From Flavobacterium aquidurense (GTDB lineage: Bacteria; Bacteroidota; Bacteroidia; Flavobacteriales; Flavobacteriaceae): a stretch of DNA of 36,895 bases. The stretch covers positions 1 to 36,895 of the forward strand of contig FNPS01000019.1 of the NCBI GenBank assembly GCA_900107365.1, given 5' to 3'. Positions 16,733-25,532 of this stretch are shown here, piece by piece. Position 1 is the stretch's first letter. The number at the start of each line of letters is the position of its first letter. Position numbers and translations under genes: made by a program. The notes under the pieces were generated by a model. That model saw only the letters and a list, made by a program, of their open reading frames with translations. It made no database searches and was not told where the DNA came from.

Positions 16733-17165
16733 GTTATTTTAGTGTATAACTCGTAATAAATTATTTCTTCTGTTTTAGAAGAGAAAGATTTCTGAAAAGG
16801 AACGCATTTAAATTCGCTTAGTTATAAAAAACAATAAAATGCCAAAGCTTAGATTTTGAAAGAATCAGCATTTGGTGATGTAATAAAATTTTGAAAATTT
16901 TGGTTATTTAGTTGAGTTAAGCCGGGTAGGAATACCTGTACCTCCCGGCTTATTTTTTTGCTTATTAATCAAATGCGCAATTGTAAAAGGTTTAAAAATA
17001 TAGTTTGGCAGCCGTAAAAAGGAAAATGATTTCTGGATATTTTGTTAGTTACTTTTATTCTTAAATAAAACCCTAAAAGGGAAGGAAGCTATTGTGAACA
17101 TCGATAATCCTCCTCGAACGGCTAACAATTAAATTGAAAATATAAAATAGTAAGTAGTAGTAAAA
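16733..17165 (+). other. Non-coding leader between O3 and the beta-mannosidase
   Basis: About 430 bases contain no credible gene. The first part is AT-rich. A strong intrinsic terminator stands at 16918-16959, and another 200 AT-rich bases lead to the start codon. A transcript from the O3 region to the terminator would be about 215 bases, so the stretch may encode a small RNA or work as a conditional attenuator for the mannosidase genes. Confidence 0.4.
16918..16959 (+). terminator. Strong intrinsic terminator in the mannosidase leader
   Basis: TAAGCCGGG (16918-16926) pairs perfectly with CCCGGCTTA (16944-16952). AGG/CCT extends the stem past a bulged T, and seven T follow. It is directed on the plus strand. 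It may end regulator read-through or a short leader RNA. Its position ahead of the enzyme genes means either that a second promoter lies after it or that it is sometimes read through. Confidence 0.8.
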
Positions 17166-19154
17166 ATGGAATATAAAAAAGGCTTTTATGAGTTCATTGG
17201 TGTTTGTCTTGCCAGTATTTCGTTTGCTGTTAATGCTCAGAGTACTGCTATAAAAACGGGTTGGCACTATCGGGAAGTAAAAACTGAAAAATGGTATTCG
17301 GCAACGGTTCCGGGTGAAATACATACCGATTTGCTGAATAATAAAATAATAGAAGATCCATTTTACAGAGACAATGAAAAAAAGCTGGTATGGATTGAAA
17401 AGAAAGATTGGGAATATAAAACCACTTTTCAGGTCGCGCCGGCACTATTAAAAAAGAAAAATGCCGAATTGGTTTTTGATGGCTTAGACACTTATGCTAC
17501 GGTTTATTTGAATAATAAAGAAGTTTTAAAAGCCGATAACATGTTCCGTCAATGGCGTGTTGAGGTAAAAAAAATATTAAAGTCAGGAAGTAATGATTTA
17601 GTTATCGTTTTCAAATCGGCTCAAAATGTAGCCGATTCACTGGCAAAAAAAGATTTTCCTTTTGTAATTCCGGATAATCCCCGTGCTTATGTCCGTAAAG
17701 CACAATACCATTTTGGATGGGATTGGGGACCAAAATTTACCACTTGTGGAATCTGGAAGACGCCACGTCTGGAGGCTTACGACAAAAAGACTCCCGAAAA
17801 GACTTATGTGATGAATTGCAAAATAGAATTGGTTCAGCAACCGGACAGTCTGGGTAAGTCGTTTTATTTTAAAATAGATGGAAAACCGGTGTATATGAAA
17901 GGCGCGAATTATATTCCGTCAGATGCTTTTCTGTCAAGAGTGACTAAAAAAGAATACGAAAAAGTAATTGGTCTGGCTAAAGATGCCAATATGAATATGC
18001 TTCGCGTATGGGGCGGCGGAATTTATGAAGATGATTATTTTTATGATTTATGCGACAAAAACGGAATCTACGTCTGGCAGGATTTTATGTTTGCCGGAAC
18101 AATGGTGCCAGGCGACAAAGCTTTTTTTGATAATGTAAAAGCCGAAGTGCAATATCAGGTAAAACGTCTTCGTCATCACAAAAGCATTGTTTTGTGGTGT
18201 GGCAACAATGAAATCGATGAAGCTTTTAAGAGCTGGGGATGGCAAAAAAGCATGAAAATGGCAAAGCAGGATTCCACTCGTTTATGGCATGATTACGTTC
18301 GTTTGTTTCAGGACAGTATTCCGAAATGGGTAAAAGAAGTAGATACAAAACGGCCTTACATTAGCACTTCTCCTTTATTTCATTGGTCTAAAGAGAATAG
18401 TATTACAGAAGGTGACAGCCACTATTGGGGAACCTGGTGGGGATTGAAAGATATCGAGATTACGGAGAAAAAAACGGGACGTTTTGTGAGTGAGTACGGA
18501 ATGCAGGCCATGCCAAATTACGCTTCAGTAGAAGCTTTTACATTGCCGGAAGACCGCTATTTATATTCGGATATTCTGGAAGCGCATCAAAAAGCGGGAA
18601 AAGGTTTTATGAAGTTAGATTCGTATCTGAATCGCTATTTTATTGATTCCGATAAAATAAAAAAGATGAGTGTAGAAGATTACACGTATCTCACACAATG
18701 CCTGCAATATTATGCGCTAAAGAATATTATCGGAATTCATCGTTCTAAAGCGCCGTACAATATGGGAACATTAGTTTGGCAACTCAACGATTGCTGGCCG
18801 GTCGCAAGCTGGAGCGTAACCGATTATTACAACAGAGAGCCCAAAGCCGCCTGGTATGCAATGAAGGAAGCTTACAGAGACGATAAAATCCCTGAAATTG
18901 ATTTAACGCGACCCAAAGATTTACAATTAGAAGATCCCAAAATAACATGGGAAATAAAGGGAAATAAAGTGGTTTTGAAAGCTTCAAAAGCAGCAAAATA
19001 CGTGTATGTATCCATACAAGGATACACCGGAAAATGGAGTGATAATTATATCGATTTAAAAGCCGGAGAAGAAAAAACAATTTTGTTTGAAGGGAAAATA
19101 GACAAGCCAGTTTTGAAAGTCTTTTCTCTTTATGAGGTTTTGAAAAGGTACTAA
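17166..19154 (+). CDS. GH2 beta-mannosidase lacking two beta-sandwich domains
   Basis: The 662-residue protein has a signal peptide (cleavage near NAQ, residue 24). An N-terminal sugar-binding jelly roll follows (WYSATVPGEIHTDLLNN, GWDWGPKF), then a TIM barrel with acid/base E349 (WCGNNEIDE) and nucleophile E443 (FVSEYGMQA), and a C-terminal sandwich (YVYVSIQGYTGKWSDNYIDL). Full GH2 beta-mannosidases have about 860 residues in five domains. Here the jelly roll ends at about residue 215 and IELVQQPDSLGKSFYFKIDG, the start of the barrel, follows at 220, so domain 2 is absent. Likewise AAWYAMKEAYRDDK is followed at once by the start of domain 5 (about 573-585), so domain 4 is absent. Both gaps are in frame and catalytic residues remain. 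It would remove beta-mannose from N-glycan cores or mannans if still folded. Confidence 0.85.
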   Translation: MEYKKGFYEFIGVCLASISFAVNAQSTAIKTGWHYREVKTEKWYSATVPGEIHTDLLNNKIIEDPFYRDNEKKLVWIEKKDWEYKTTFQVAPALLKKKNAELVFDGLDTYATVYLNNKEVLKADNMFRQWRVEVKKILKSGSNDLVIVFKSAQNVADSLAKKDFPFVIPDNPRAYVRKAQYHFGWDWGPKFTTCGIWKTPRLEAYDKKTPEKTYVMNCKIELVQQPDSLGKSFYFKIDGKPVYMKGANYIPSDAFLSRVTKKEYEKVIGLAKDANMNMLRVWGGGIYEDDYFYDLCDKNGIYVWQDFMFAGTMVPGDKAFFDNVKAEVQYQVKRLRHHKSIVLWCGNNEIDEAFKSWGWQKSMKMAKQDSTRLWHDYVRLFQDSIPKWVKEVDTKRPYISTSPLFHWSKENSITEGDSHYWGTWWGLKDIEITEKKTGRFVSEYGMQAMPNYASVEAFTLPEDRYLYSDILEAHQKAGKGFMKLDSYLNRYFIDSDKIKKMSVEDYTYLTQCLQYYALKNIIGIHRSKAPYNMGTLVWQLNDCWPVASWSVTDYYNREPKAAWYAMKEAYRDDKIPEIDLTRPKDLQLEDPKITWEIKGNKVVLKASKAAKYVYVSIQGYTGKWSDNYIDLKAGEEKTILFEGKIDKPVLKVFSLYEVLKRY

Positions 19155-19335
19155 TTGGGAGGTTCAAAGCGGCAAAGGCTCAAAGGAACAAAGGAAAAAG
19201 CTTTGCGAACTTTGCGTAAATCCTTGCGCCCTTTGCGGTTAAATTTTATGGTTAAAGATTAAAAAACAGCTGTGTAAATCCGTTTAATCAGTGTCATCCG
19301 TGGCCCGTATTTATACAAGTCAAATAAAAAAGAAT
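19155..19335. repeat. Intergenic CAAAGG/CTTTGCG-rich repeat
   Basis: The spacer is made of four CAAAG-type words in its first third, then CTTTGCGAACTTTGCG and CCCTTTGCGG, so the two halves can pair. A second segment (AAATCCGTTTAATC, GTGTCATCCGTGGCC) follows. I recall such wording as common intergenic filler in Flavobacterium genomes. No promoter or gene is evident. It separates the beta-mannosidase from the GH92 gene by 181 bases. Confidence 0.5.
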
Positions 19336-21612
19336 ATGTTTAAAAAATACAACCAAATAGCGTTTGTCGGAATTTTAGCTTTAAATCTATTTTTTGCTAA
19401 TCCTGTAATTTCACAGCAAAAAAAGGCAAAAACAACAACTTCAGACTATACGCAATATGTCAATCCGTTTATAGGATCTGCAGGCCATGGTCATGTTTTT
19501 GTTGGAGCTAACGTTCCTTTTGGAGCAGTTCAGTTAGGGCCGGTAAATATTTTTGAAGGCTGGGATTGGTGCAGCGGTTACAACTACGCCAGTACTACCA
19601 TTTTAGGATTTACGCATACACATTTAAGCGGCACCGGAATTGGAGATTTAAATGATATTTTATTGCTTCCGGTTTCTGGAAAAGTGCCTCTTTTTAAGGG
19701 TACAAAAGAAGATATGGTAAGCGGTTACGGTTCTTACTTTTCGCATGAAAACGAAGTAAGCAAACCAGGGTATTACAGTGTTTTGTTGGATAAATATAAA
19801 GTTAAAGCGGAATTAACGGCCAGCGAAAGAGTTGGTTTTCATAAATATACTTTCAATTCTGCTACAGATTCGCATGTCTTATTAGACCTTGCTGATGGAG
19901 TGGGATGGGATAAACCGGTAAAAACATTTATCAAAAAAATAAACGAAACGACACTTGTTGGTTATCGTTTTTCAGAAGGATGGGCTACAGATCAGCGTGT
20001 TTATTTTGCAATAGAATTTTCAGAACCCATTTCGGGTTTGGGATTGTACGATGATAAAACTGCTGTAAAAGGAACTGAGGGCGAAGGCTTAAAAATGAAA
20101 GCTGTTTTAGATTTTGCCTCTTTAAAAAACAATCAGGTTTTAGTAAAAGTCGGAATTTCGCCTGTGAGTTATGAGAACGCTGCTGCAAATATAAAAGCCG
20201 AGATTCCGAATTGGGATTTTGATAAAACAGTAAAAGAAGCTACATCAAAATGGAACAAAGAATTAAGTAAAATCCAGATCAAAGCAGATGATAAAATAAT
20301 GAAAGTTTTTTATACATCGCTGTATCATACTGCTTTTGCACCTTCTATTTTTAATGATGCGAACGGCGATTACAGAGGAACAGATAAAAAAGTATATGAA
20401 AAAGCAAACTTCACCAACTATACTACTTTTTCACTTTGGGATACTTACAGAGGTTTGCATCCCTTATACACGATCACGCAGCCGGATAAAATTAATGACA
20501 TTGTAAAATCATTTTTAGCCATTTACCAACAGCAGGGAAGATTGCCGGTTTGGCATTTAATGGGGAATGAAACCAATACGATGAATGGAAATCATTCGAT
20601 CGCTATTATTGTGGATGCTTATTTAAAAGGGTACCGCGATTATGATGTGGCATTGGCTTATGAAGCGATCAAAAAAACAGCCATGCAAACACGTGACGGA
20701 ATGGATTACGTACAAAAATTAGAATATATTCCGGCTGATAAAATGCTGGAAACGGTTGGAAATGCTTTAGAATATGCTATTGATGATTACTGCGTAGCCC
20801 AAATGGCAAAATCACTAAACAAAACGGAAGATTATGCTTATTTTACAAAAAGAGCCAATTTGTATAAACTCTATTTTGATAAAGAAACCACTTTTATGCG
20901 CGGTAAATTAACCAATGGAAATTGGAGAACACCATTCAATCCGCTTTCTTCAGCGCACCGTAAAGACGATTATGTTGAAGGAAATGCATGGCAATATACC
21001 TGGTTAGTTCCTCAGGACCCTTATGGTTTAATTGATTTATTTGGAAGTGAAAGTAAATTTTTAGCCAAATTAGATTCGCTTTTTCTAATAACAGATAAAG
21101 TAGAAGGGGAAGAAGTTTCACCGGATATTAGCGGTTTAATCGGGCAATATGCACAAGGAAATGAGCCAAATCATCATATTCCGTATTTGTATGCCTATGC
21201 CGGAGAACCTTGGAAAACAGCCAAATTAATCAGAGAAATTGATGCTAAATTCTATTCGACAAAACCAGATGGTTTATGTGGTAATGAAGATTTAGGACAA
21301 ATGTCGGCCTGGTATGTTTTATCTTCAATGGGATTTTATTCGGTTAATCCTGCAAATGGAATTTATGTTTTCGGCAGCCCCTTGGTAAACGAAGCGGTAA
21401 TTCATCATAAAAAAGGAATTTCATTTACAGTAAAAGCAATTGGCAACAGCGCGACAAATATGTACATCCAAAAAGTAGAATATAATGGAAAACCGTACAC
21501 AAAATCATATTTCACACACGATATGATTGTGAAAGGTGGTGAGTTGAAACTGTATATGGGAAGCCAGCCATCGACAACTTTTGGAGTAAAAAAAGAAGAC
21601 AGACCACAATAA
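19336..21612 (+). CDS. GH92 alpha-mannosidase with GNETN motif
   Basis: I take the ATG at 19336 because it opens a signal peptide (MFKKYNQIAFVGILALNLFFANPVIS). The in-frame ATG at 19291 lies in the intergenic repeat. The 758-residue enzyme has the GH92 layout: an N-terminal sandwich (YVNPFIGSAGHGHVFVGANV, GFTHTHLSGTGIGDLND) and a six-hairpin barrel. E412 in LMGNETNTM is at the usual catalytic-acid position and D652 in GNEDLGQMSAW at the base position. GH92 enzymes are calcium-dependent, inverting exo-alpha-mannosidases. This motif set fits the alpha-1,2-type group, though linkage cannot be proven. The product is probably periplasmic or surface-exposed. Confidence 0.9.
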   Translation: MFKKYNQIAFVGILALNLFFANPVISQQKKAKTTTSDYTQYVNPFIGSAGHGHVFVGANVPFGAVQLGPVNIFEGWDWCSGYNYASTTILGFTHTHLSGTGIGDLNDILLLPVSGKVPLFKGTKEDMVSGYGSYFSHENEVSKPGYYSVLLDKYKVKAELTASERVGFHKYTFNSATDSHVLLDLADGVGWDKPVKTFIKKINETTLVGYRFSEGWATDQRVYFAIEFSEPISGLGLYDDKTAVKGTEGEGLKMKAVLDFASLKNNQVLVKVGISPVSYENAAANIKAEIPNWDFDKTVKEATSKWNKELSKIQIKADDKIMKVFYTSLYHTAFAPSIFNDANGDYRGTDKKVYEKANFTNYTTFSLWDTYRGLHPLYTITQPDKINDIVKSFLAIYQQQGRLPVWHLMGNETNTMNGNHSIAIIVDAYLKGYRDYDVALAYEAIKKTAMQTRDGMDYVQKLEYIPADKMLETVGNALEYAIDDYCVAQMAKSLNKTEDYAYFTKRANLYKLYFDKETTFMRGKLTNGNWRTPFNPLSSAHRKDDYVEGNAWQYTWLVPQDPYGLIDLFGSESKFLAKLDSLFLITDKVEGEEVSPDISGLIGQYAQGNEPNHHIPYLYAYAGEPWKTAKLIREIDAKFYSTKPDGLCGNEDLGQMSAWYVLSSMGFYSVNPANGIYVFGSPLVNEAVIHHKKGISFTVKAIGNSATNMYIQKVEYNGKPYTKSYFTHDMIVKGGELKLYMGSQPSTTFGVKKEDRPQ

Positions 21613-21702
21613 ATGTTAAATTTTAAAAGTGAAAAGTTAGAAGTTAAAACAAAAGAGTCTACAAATTACATTTCACATTTTACAATACACAATTTACAGA
21701 AT

Positions 21703-23988
21703 ATGAAAATAAAACATTTAATTTTTTTCGCAGTAACGCTATTTTGTTTGCTTACAAATGCACAGGAGAAAATCCTGGATCCGGTAGAATATGTTAATCC
21801 ATTAATGGGTACACAGTCTCTGCACAGTCTTTCAAACGGAAATACGTATCCGGCAATTTGCAGGCCTTGGGGAATGAATTTCTGGACACCGCAAACCGGT
21901 AAAATGGGAGACGGATGGGCTTATATCTACACAGCCGAAAAAATTAGAGGTTTTAAGCAAACGCATCAACCATCGCCATGGATGAACGATTATGGTCAGT
22001 TTTCGATTATGCCGGTGACGGGTAAATTGGCTTTCGCCGAAGCAGACAGAGCGAGCTGGTTCAGTCATAAAGCTGAGGTTTCAAAGCCGTATTATTACAG
22101 TGTTTATTTGGCAGACTATGATGTTACTACAGAGATTACGGCAACAGAAAGAGCGGCATATTTTCAGATTACTTTTCCTGAAAACGAGCAATCTTCTATT
22201 GTAATTGATGCTTTTGACAAAGGTTCATACATCAAAATCATTCCATCAGAAAATAAAATCATCGGATATACAACTCGCAATAGTGGAGGTGTTCCTGCCA
22301 ATTTTAAGAATTATTTTGTTTTGGTTTTTGATAAGCCATTTACATCGAACTCAACATGGAATGATGCAGGCTTGCAAAAAGACAAATTAGAATTACAGGA
22401 CAATCATGCCGGAGCTGTGGTTGGTTTTAAAACTAAAAAAGGAGAAATTGTAAACGTAAAAGTAGCTTCTTCTTTTATTAGTCCTGAACAAGCAGAAATG
22501 AATTTAAAATCAGAATTAGGAAACGCTTCTTTCAATGAAACTTTCACAGCTTCTAAAAAAGAATGGAACAAAGTTTTGGGTAAAATAGCCGTAGAAAGTA
22601 ATAATGACGAGCAGTTAAAAACCTTTTATTCTTGTTTGTACCGCGCGACTTGTTTTCCTCAAAAGCAATATGAAATAAACGCAAAAGGCGAAACGGTACA
22701 TTACAGTCCGTATAACGGAAATGTTGTGCCAGGTTATATGTATGCCGGAACTGGTTTTTGGGACACTTTCCGTGCGCTTTACCCATTGCTGAATTTGGTT
22801 TATCCTTCTGTAAACAAAGAAATGCAGGAAGGTTTAATTAATGATTATAAAGAAGGTGGCTTTTTACCAGAATGGTCAAGTCCTGGTTTTAGAAATGTAA
22901 TGGTGGGGAATAACTCGGCTTCTGTAGTTTCAGATGCTTATATGAAAGGTTTACGTGGTTACGATATCAATATTTTATATGAAGCTTTGGTTCATGGCGC
23001 CAATAATGAAGGGCCTATGGATGCTGTAGGAAGAACGGGTGTTTCGTATTACAATACTTTAGGTTATGTTCCGTATGATGTCAAAATTAATGAAAATGCA
23101 GCCAGAACCTTGGAGTATGCTTATGATGATTTTGCAATCTGGAAATTAGCAAAAGCGTTAAATCGTCCTAAAAAAGAAATCAGCGTATTTGAGAAACGAA
23201 TGATGAATTATAAAAAGCTGTATAATCCTGAAATTGGTTTTATGAGTGGTAGAAATAAAGATGGAAGTTTTCCGAAAAATTTCAACCCGTTAAAATGGGG
23301 AGATGCTTTTACAGAAGGAAATGCCATGCATTACAGCTGGAGTGTATTTCATGACATTCAGGGTTTAATTGATTTAATGGGCGGACAGAAAAAATTCACA
23401 GCGAAATTAGATGCAGTTTTCTCAACACCTCCTGTTTTTGATGACAGTTATTACGGATCTGTTATTCATGAAATTCGCGAAATGCAAATCATGAATATGG
23501 GACAATATGCACATGGAAACCAGCCGATTCAGCATATGATTTATTTGTATAATTATGCCGGAGAGCCCTGGAAAACACAATATTGGTCCAGAGAAGTAAT
23601 GAACCGTTTGTACAAACCAACTCCTGATGGTTATTGCGGTGATGAAGACAATGGACAAACTTCAGCCTGGTATATTTTCTCTGCAATGGGATTTTATCCG
23701 GTTTGCCCGGCAACGGACGAATATGTTTTGGGAGCGCCATTGTTTAAGAAATTAACATTGAAACTAGAAAACGGAAAACAACTTATTATAAATGCTCCGA
23801 AAAATTCTGAAACCAATAAATATGTTCAGGATTTGAAATGGGATAATGCAGGTTATACTAAAAATTTTATCAACCATTTTGATGTTTTAAAAGGCGGTGA
23901 ATTGAATTTTGAGATGACAAGCGAGCCAAATTTACAAAGAGGAACATCAGCAAGTGCGTTTCCGTATTCTTATTCAACTTCAAAATAA
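21703..23988 (+). CDS. GH92 alpha-mannosidase, divergent acid-site subgroup
   Basis: The ATG at 21703 opens a signal peptide (MKIKHLIFFAVTLFCLLTNAQ). The upstream ATG at 21613 would add a hydrophilic 30-residue stretch. The 761-residue protein keeps the GH92 framework (YVNPLMGTQSLHSLSNGNTY, FKQTHQPSPWMNDYGQ, FWDTFRALYPL) and the base D649 in GDEDNGQTSAW. Where its neighbour has GNETNTM, this protein has SSPGFRNVMVGNNSAS, so the acid-site loop differs and E is not present there. That implies a different linkage or a different acid residue. A 90-base AT-rich spacer separates it from the first GH92 gene, and the GH125 gene starts 4 bases after its stop. Confidence 0.88.
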   Translation: MKIKHLIFFAVTLFCLLTNAQEKILDPVEYVNPLMGTQSLHSLSNGNTYPAICRPWGMNFWTPQTGKMGDGWAYIYTAEKIRGFKQTHQPSPWMNDYGQFSIMPVTGKLAFAEADRASWFSHKAEVSKPYYYSVYLADYDVTTEITATERAAYFQITFPENEQSSIVIDAFDKGSYIKIIPSENKIIGYTTRNSGGVPANFKNYFVLVFDKPFTSNSTWNDAGLQKDKLELQDNHAGAVVGFKTKKGEIVNVKVASSFISPEQAEMNLKSELGNASFNETFTASKKEWNKVLGKIAVESNNDEQLKTFYSCLYRATCFPQKQYEINAKGETVHYSPYNGNVVPGYMYAGTGFWDTFRALYPLLNLVYPSVNKEMQEGLINDYKEGGFLPEWSSPGFRNVMVGNNSASVVSDAYMKGLRGYDINILYEALVHGANNEGPMDAVGRTGVSYYNTLGYVPYDVKINENAARTLEYAYDDFAIWKLAKALNRPKKEISVFEKRMMNYKKLYNPEIGFMSGRNKDGSFPKNFNPLKWGDAFTEGNAMHYSWSVFHDIQGLIDLMGGQKKFTAKLDAVFSTPPVFDDSYYGSVIHEIREMQIMNMGQYAHGNQPIQHMIYLYNYAGEPWKTQYWSREVMNRLYKPTPDGYCGDEDNGQTSAWYIFSAMGFYPVCPATDEYVLGAPLFKKLTLKLENGKQLIINAPKNSETNKYVQDLKWDNAGYTKNFINHFDVLKGGELNFEMTSEPNLQRGTSASAFPYSYSTSK

Positions 23989-23992
23989 TACT

Positions 23993-25453
23993 ATGCAATC
24001 ACGTAGAAAATTTATAAAAAACACCGGAATTTTTTCAGCAGGATTATTAGCACTTCAAACCGATGTTTTCGGGATGCAGTCAGAGGCTTTCAATTTTGCT
24101 CTTAAGGATTTTATTAGCAAAAGACCTCCATTAGCGGAACGAAAATTTACAAGTAAGGCGGTCGAAGCAGCCATTACCAGAATCAAAAAACAAATTGCAA
24201 ATCCGGAACTGGCGTGGCTGTTCGAAAATTGTTTTCCAAACACATTGGACACCACAGTCGATTTTGAAATTATCGATGGAAAACCGGATACGTATGTAAT
24301 TACCGGAGATATCGATGCAATGTGGCTTCGTGATAGTACAGCTCAAATCTGGCCTTATATTCCGTTTGTAAAAGAAGATAAAAAACTGGCAGAATTGGTA
24401 AAAGGAGTAATCAATCGTCAGACAAAATGTATTTTGCTGGATCCTTATGCGAATGCTTTTTATAAAGATTTTACCAAAGTCAGTGAATGGAAAAATGACA
24501 TGACCACAATGCAACCCGGTATCCATGAACGCAAATGGGAAATCGACAGTTTATGTTATCCTATTCGATTGGCACATGGCTATTGGAACGAAACCGGTGA
24601 TTTAAGTTTATTTGACAGTAAGTGGAAAGAAGCGATGTTATTGGTATTGCAGACTTTCAAAGAGCAACAGCGCTGGCACGATAAAGGGCCTTATACTTTT
24701 CAGCGTGAAACGGCCTGGGCCACAGATGGTGTGCCTTTAGGTGGTTACGGATATCCGGTAAAACCTTGCGGCTTGATTGTTTCAACTTTTAGACCAAGTG
24801 ATGACAGTACTTTATTTGGCTACTTGATTCCGAGTAATATGTTTGCGATTGAGGTTTTGGGTTATTTAATCGAAATCTTTTCGTTGCCGACACTGTTGGA
24901 CAAAGATTTAGTAGCTAAAGCCAAAGAATTAAGAGAACAGGTTCAGAAAGGTTTAGAAGAAAACGGAATTATTGATCACCCAAAATTTGGTAAAATCATC
25001 GCTTTTGAAGTAAACGGTTACGGTAGTTTCCATATGATGGACGACGCGAATGTTCCCTCTTTATTATCATTGCCTTATCTTGGTGCAATTGAGCCGAATA
25101 GTCCATTGTATTTAAACACCCGAAAAGTAGTGCTTTCAGAAAACAATCCTTTTTTCTATAAGGGAAAAGCGGGCGAGGGCGTTGGCGGGCCACATACCGG
25201 AGCCGATACGATTTGGCCCATGAGTATTGTTTTGAGAGCAATTACAAGTGTCGATGAAACAGAAATCAAAAACTGTATTAGTAATTTGATCAAGACAAAT
25301 GCAGATACTGGTTTCATGCACGAATCATTTCATAAAGATGATGTGACTAAGTTTACAAGAAAATGGTTTGCCTGGGCAAATACGCTTTTTGGAGAAATGA
25401 TTGTTCATACGAGCATCAAATATCCTCAGATTTTAAAAGATAAGAATATCTAA
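23993..25453 (+). CDS. GH125 exo-alpha-1,6-mannosidase with twin-arginine leader
   Basis: The chosen ATG at 23993 starts MQSRRKFIKNTGIFSAGLLA, in which SRRKFIK matches the twin-arginine (Tat) consensus followed by a hydrophobic stretch. Export in folded form is therefore likely. The 486-residue protein shows GH125 features: GDIDAMWLRDSTAQIWPY (about residues 90-107), RETAWATDGVPLGGYGYPV, SFHMMDDANVPSLL, GPHTGADTIWPMS and FMHESFHKDD near the C-terminus. GH125 enzymes are metal-independent inverting exo-alpha-1,6-mannosidases acting on N-glycans and mannan. It follows the GH92 gene by 4 bases, so the two are probably co-translated parts of one pathway. Confidence 0.9.
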   Translation: MQSRRKFIKNTGIFSAGLLALQTDVFGMQSEAFNFALKDFISKRPPLAERKFTSKAVEAAITRIKKQIANPELAWLFENCFPNTLDTTVDFEIIDGKPDTYVITGDIDAMWLRDSTAQIWPYIPFVKEDKKLAELVKGVINRQTKCILLDPYANAFYKDFTKVSEWKNDMTTMQPGIHERKWEIDSLCYPIRLAHGYWNETGDLSLFDSKWKEAMLLVLQTFKEQQRWHDKGPYTFQRETAWATDGVPLGGYGYPVKPCGLIVSTFRPSDDSTLFGYLIPSNMFAIEVLGYLIEIFSLPTLLDKDLVAKAKELREQVQKGLEENGIIDHPKFGKIIAFEVNGYGSFHMMDDANVPSLLSLPYLGAIEPNSPLYLNTRKVVLSENNPFFYKGKAGEGVGGPHTGADTIWPMSIVLRAITSVDETEIKNCISNLIKTNADTGFMHESFHKDDVTKFTRKWFAWANTLFGEMIVHTSIKYPQILKDKNI

Positions 25454-25532
25454 AATTAAAAATATAAAATACACTATTAAGAGATTAAGTGTTGAAGTTT
25501 AATTGTTTAATAGTTCAATTCAGGAAAATAAG

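Noticed and set aside
24131..24526. 131-codon minus-strand frame opposite the GH125 gene
   Set aside because: It is cysteine- and phenylalanine-rich, typical of antisense translation, and the GH125 frame is convincing over the same bases.
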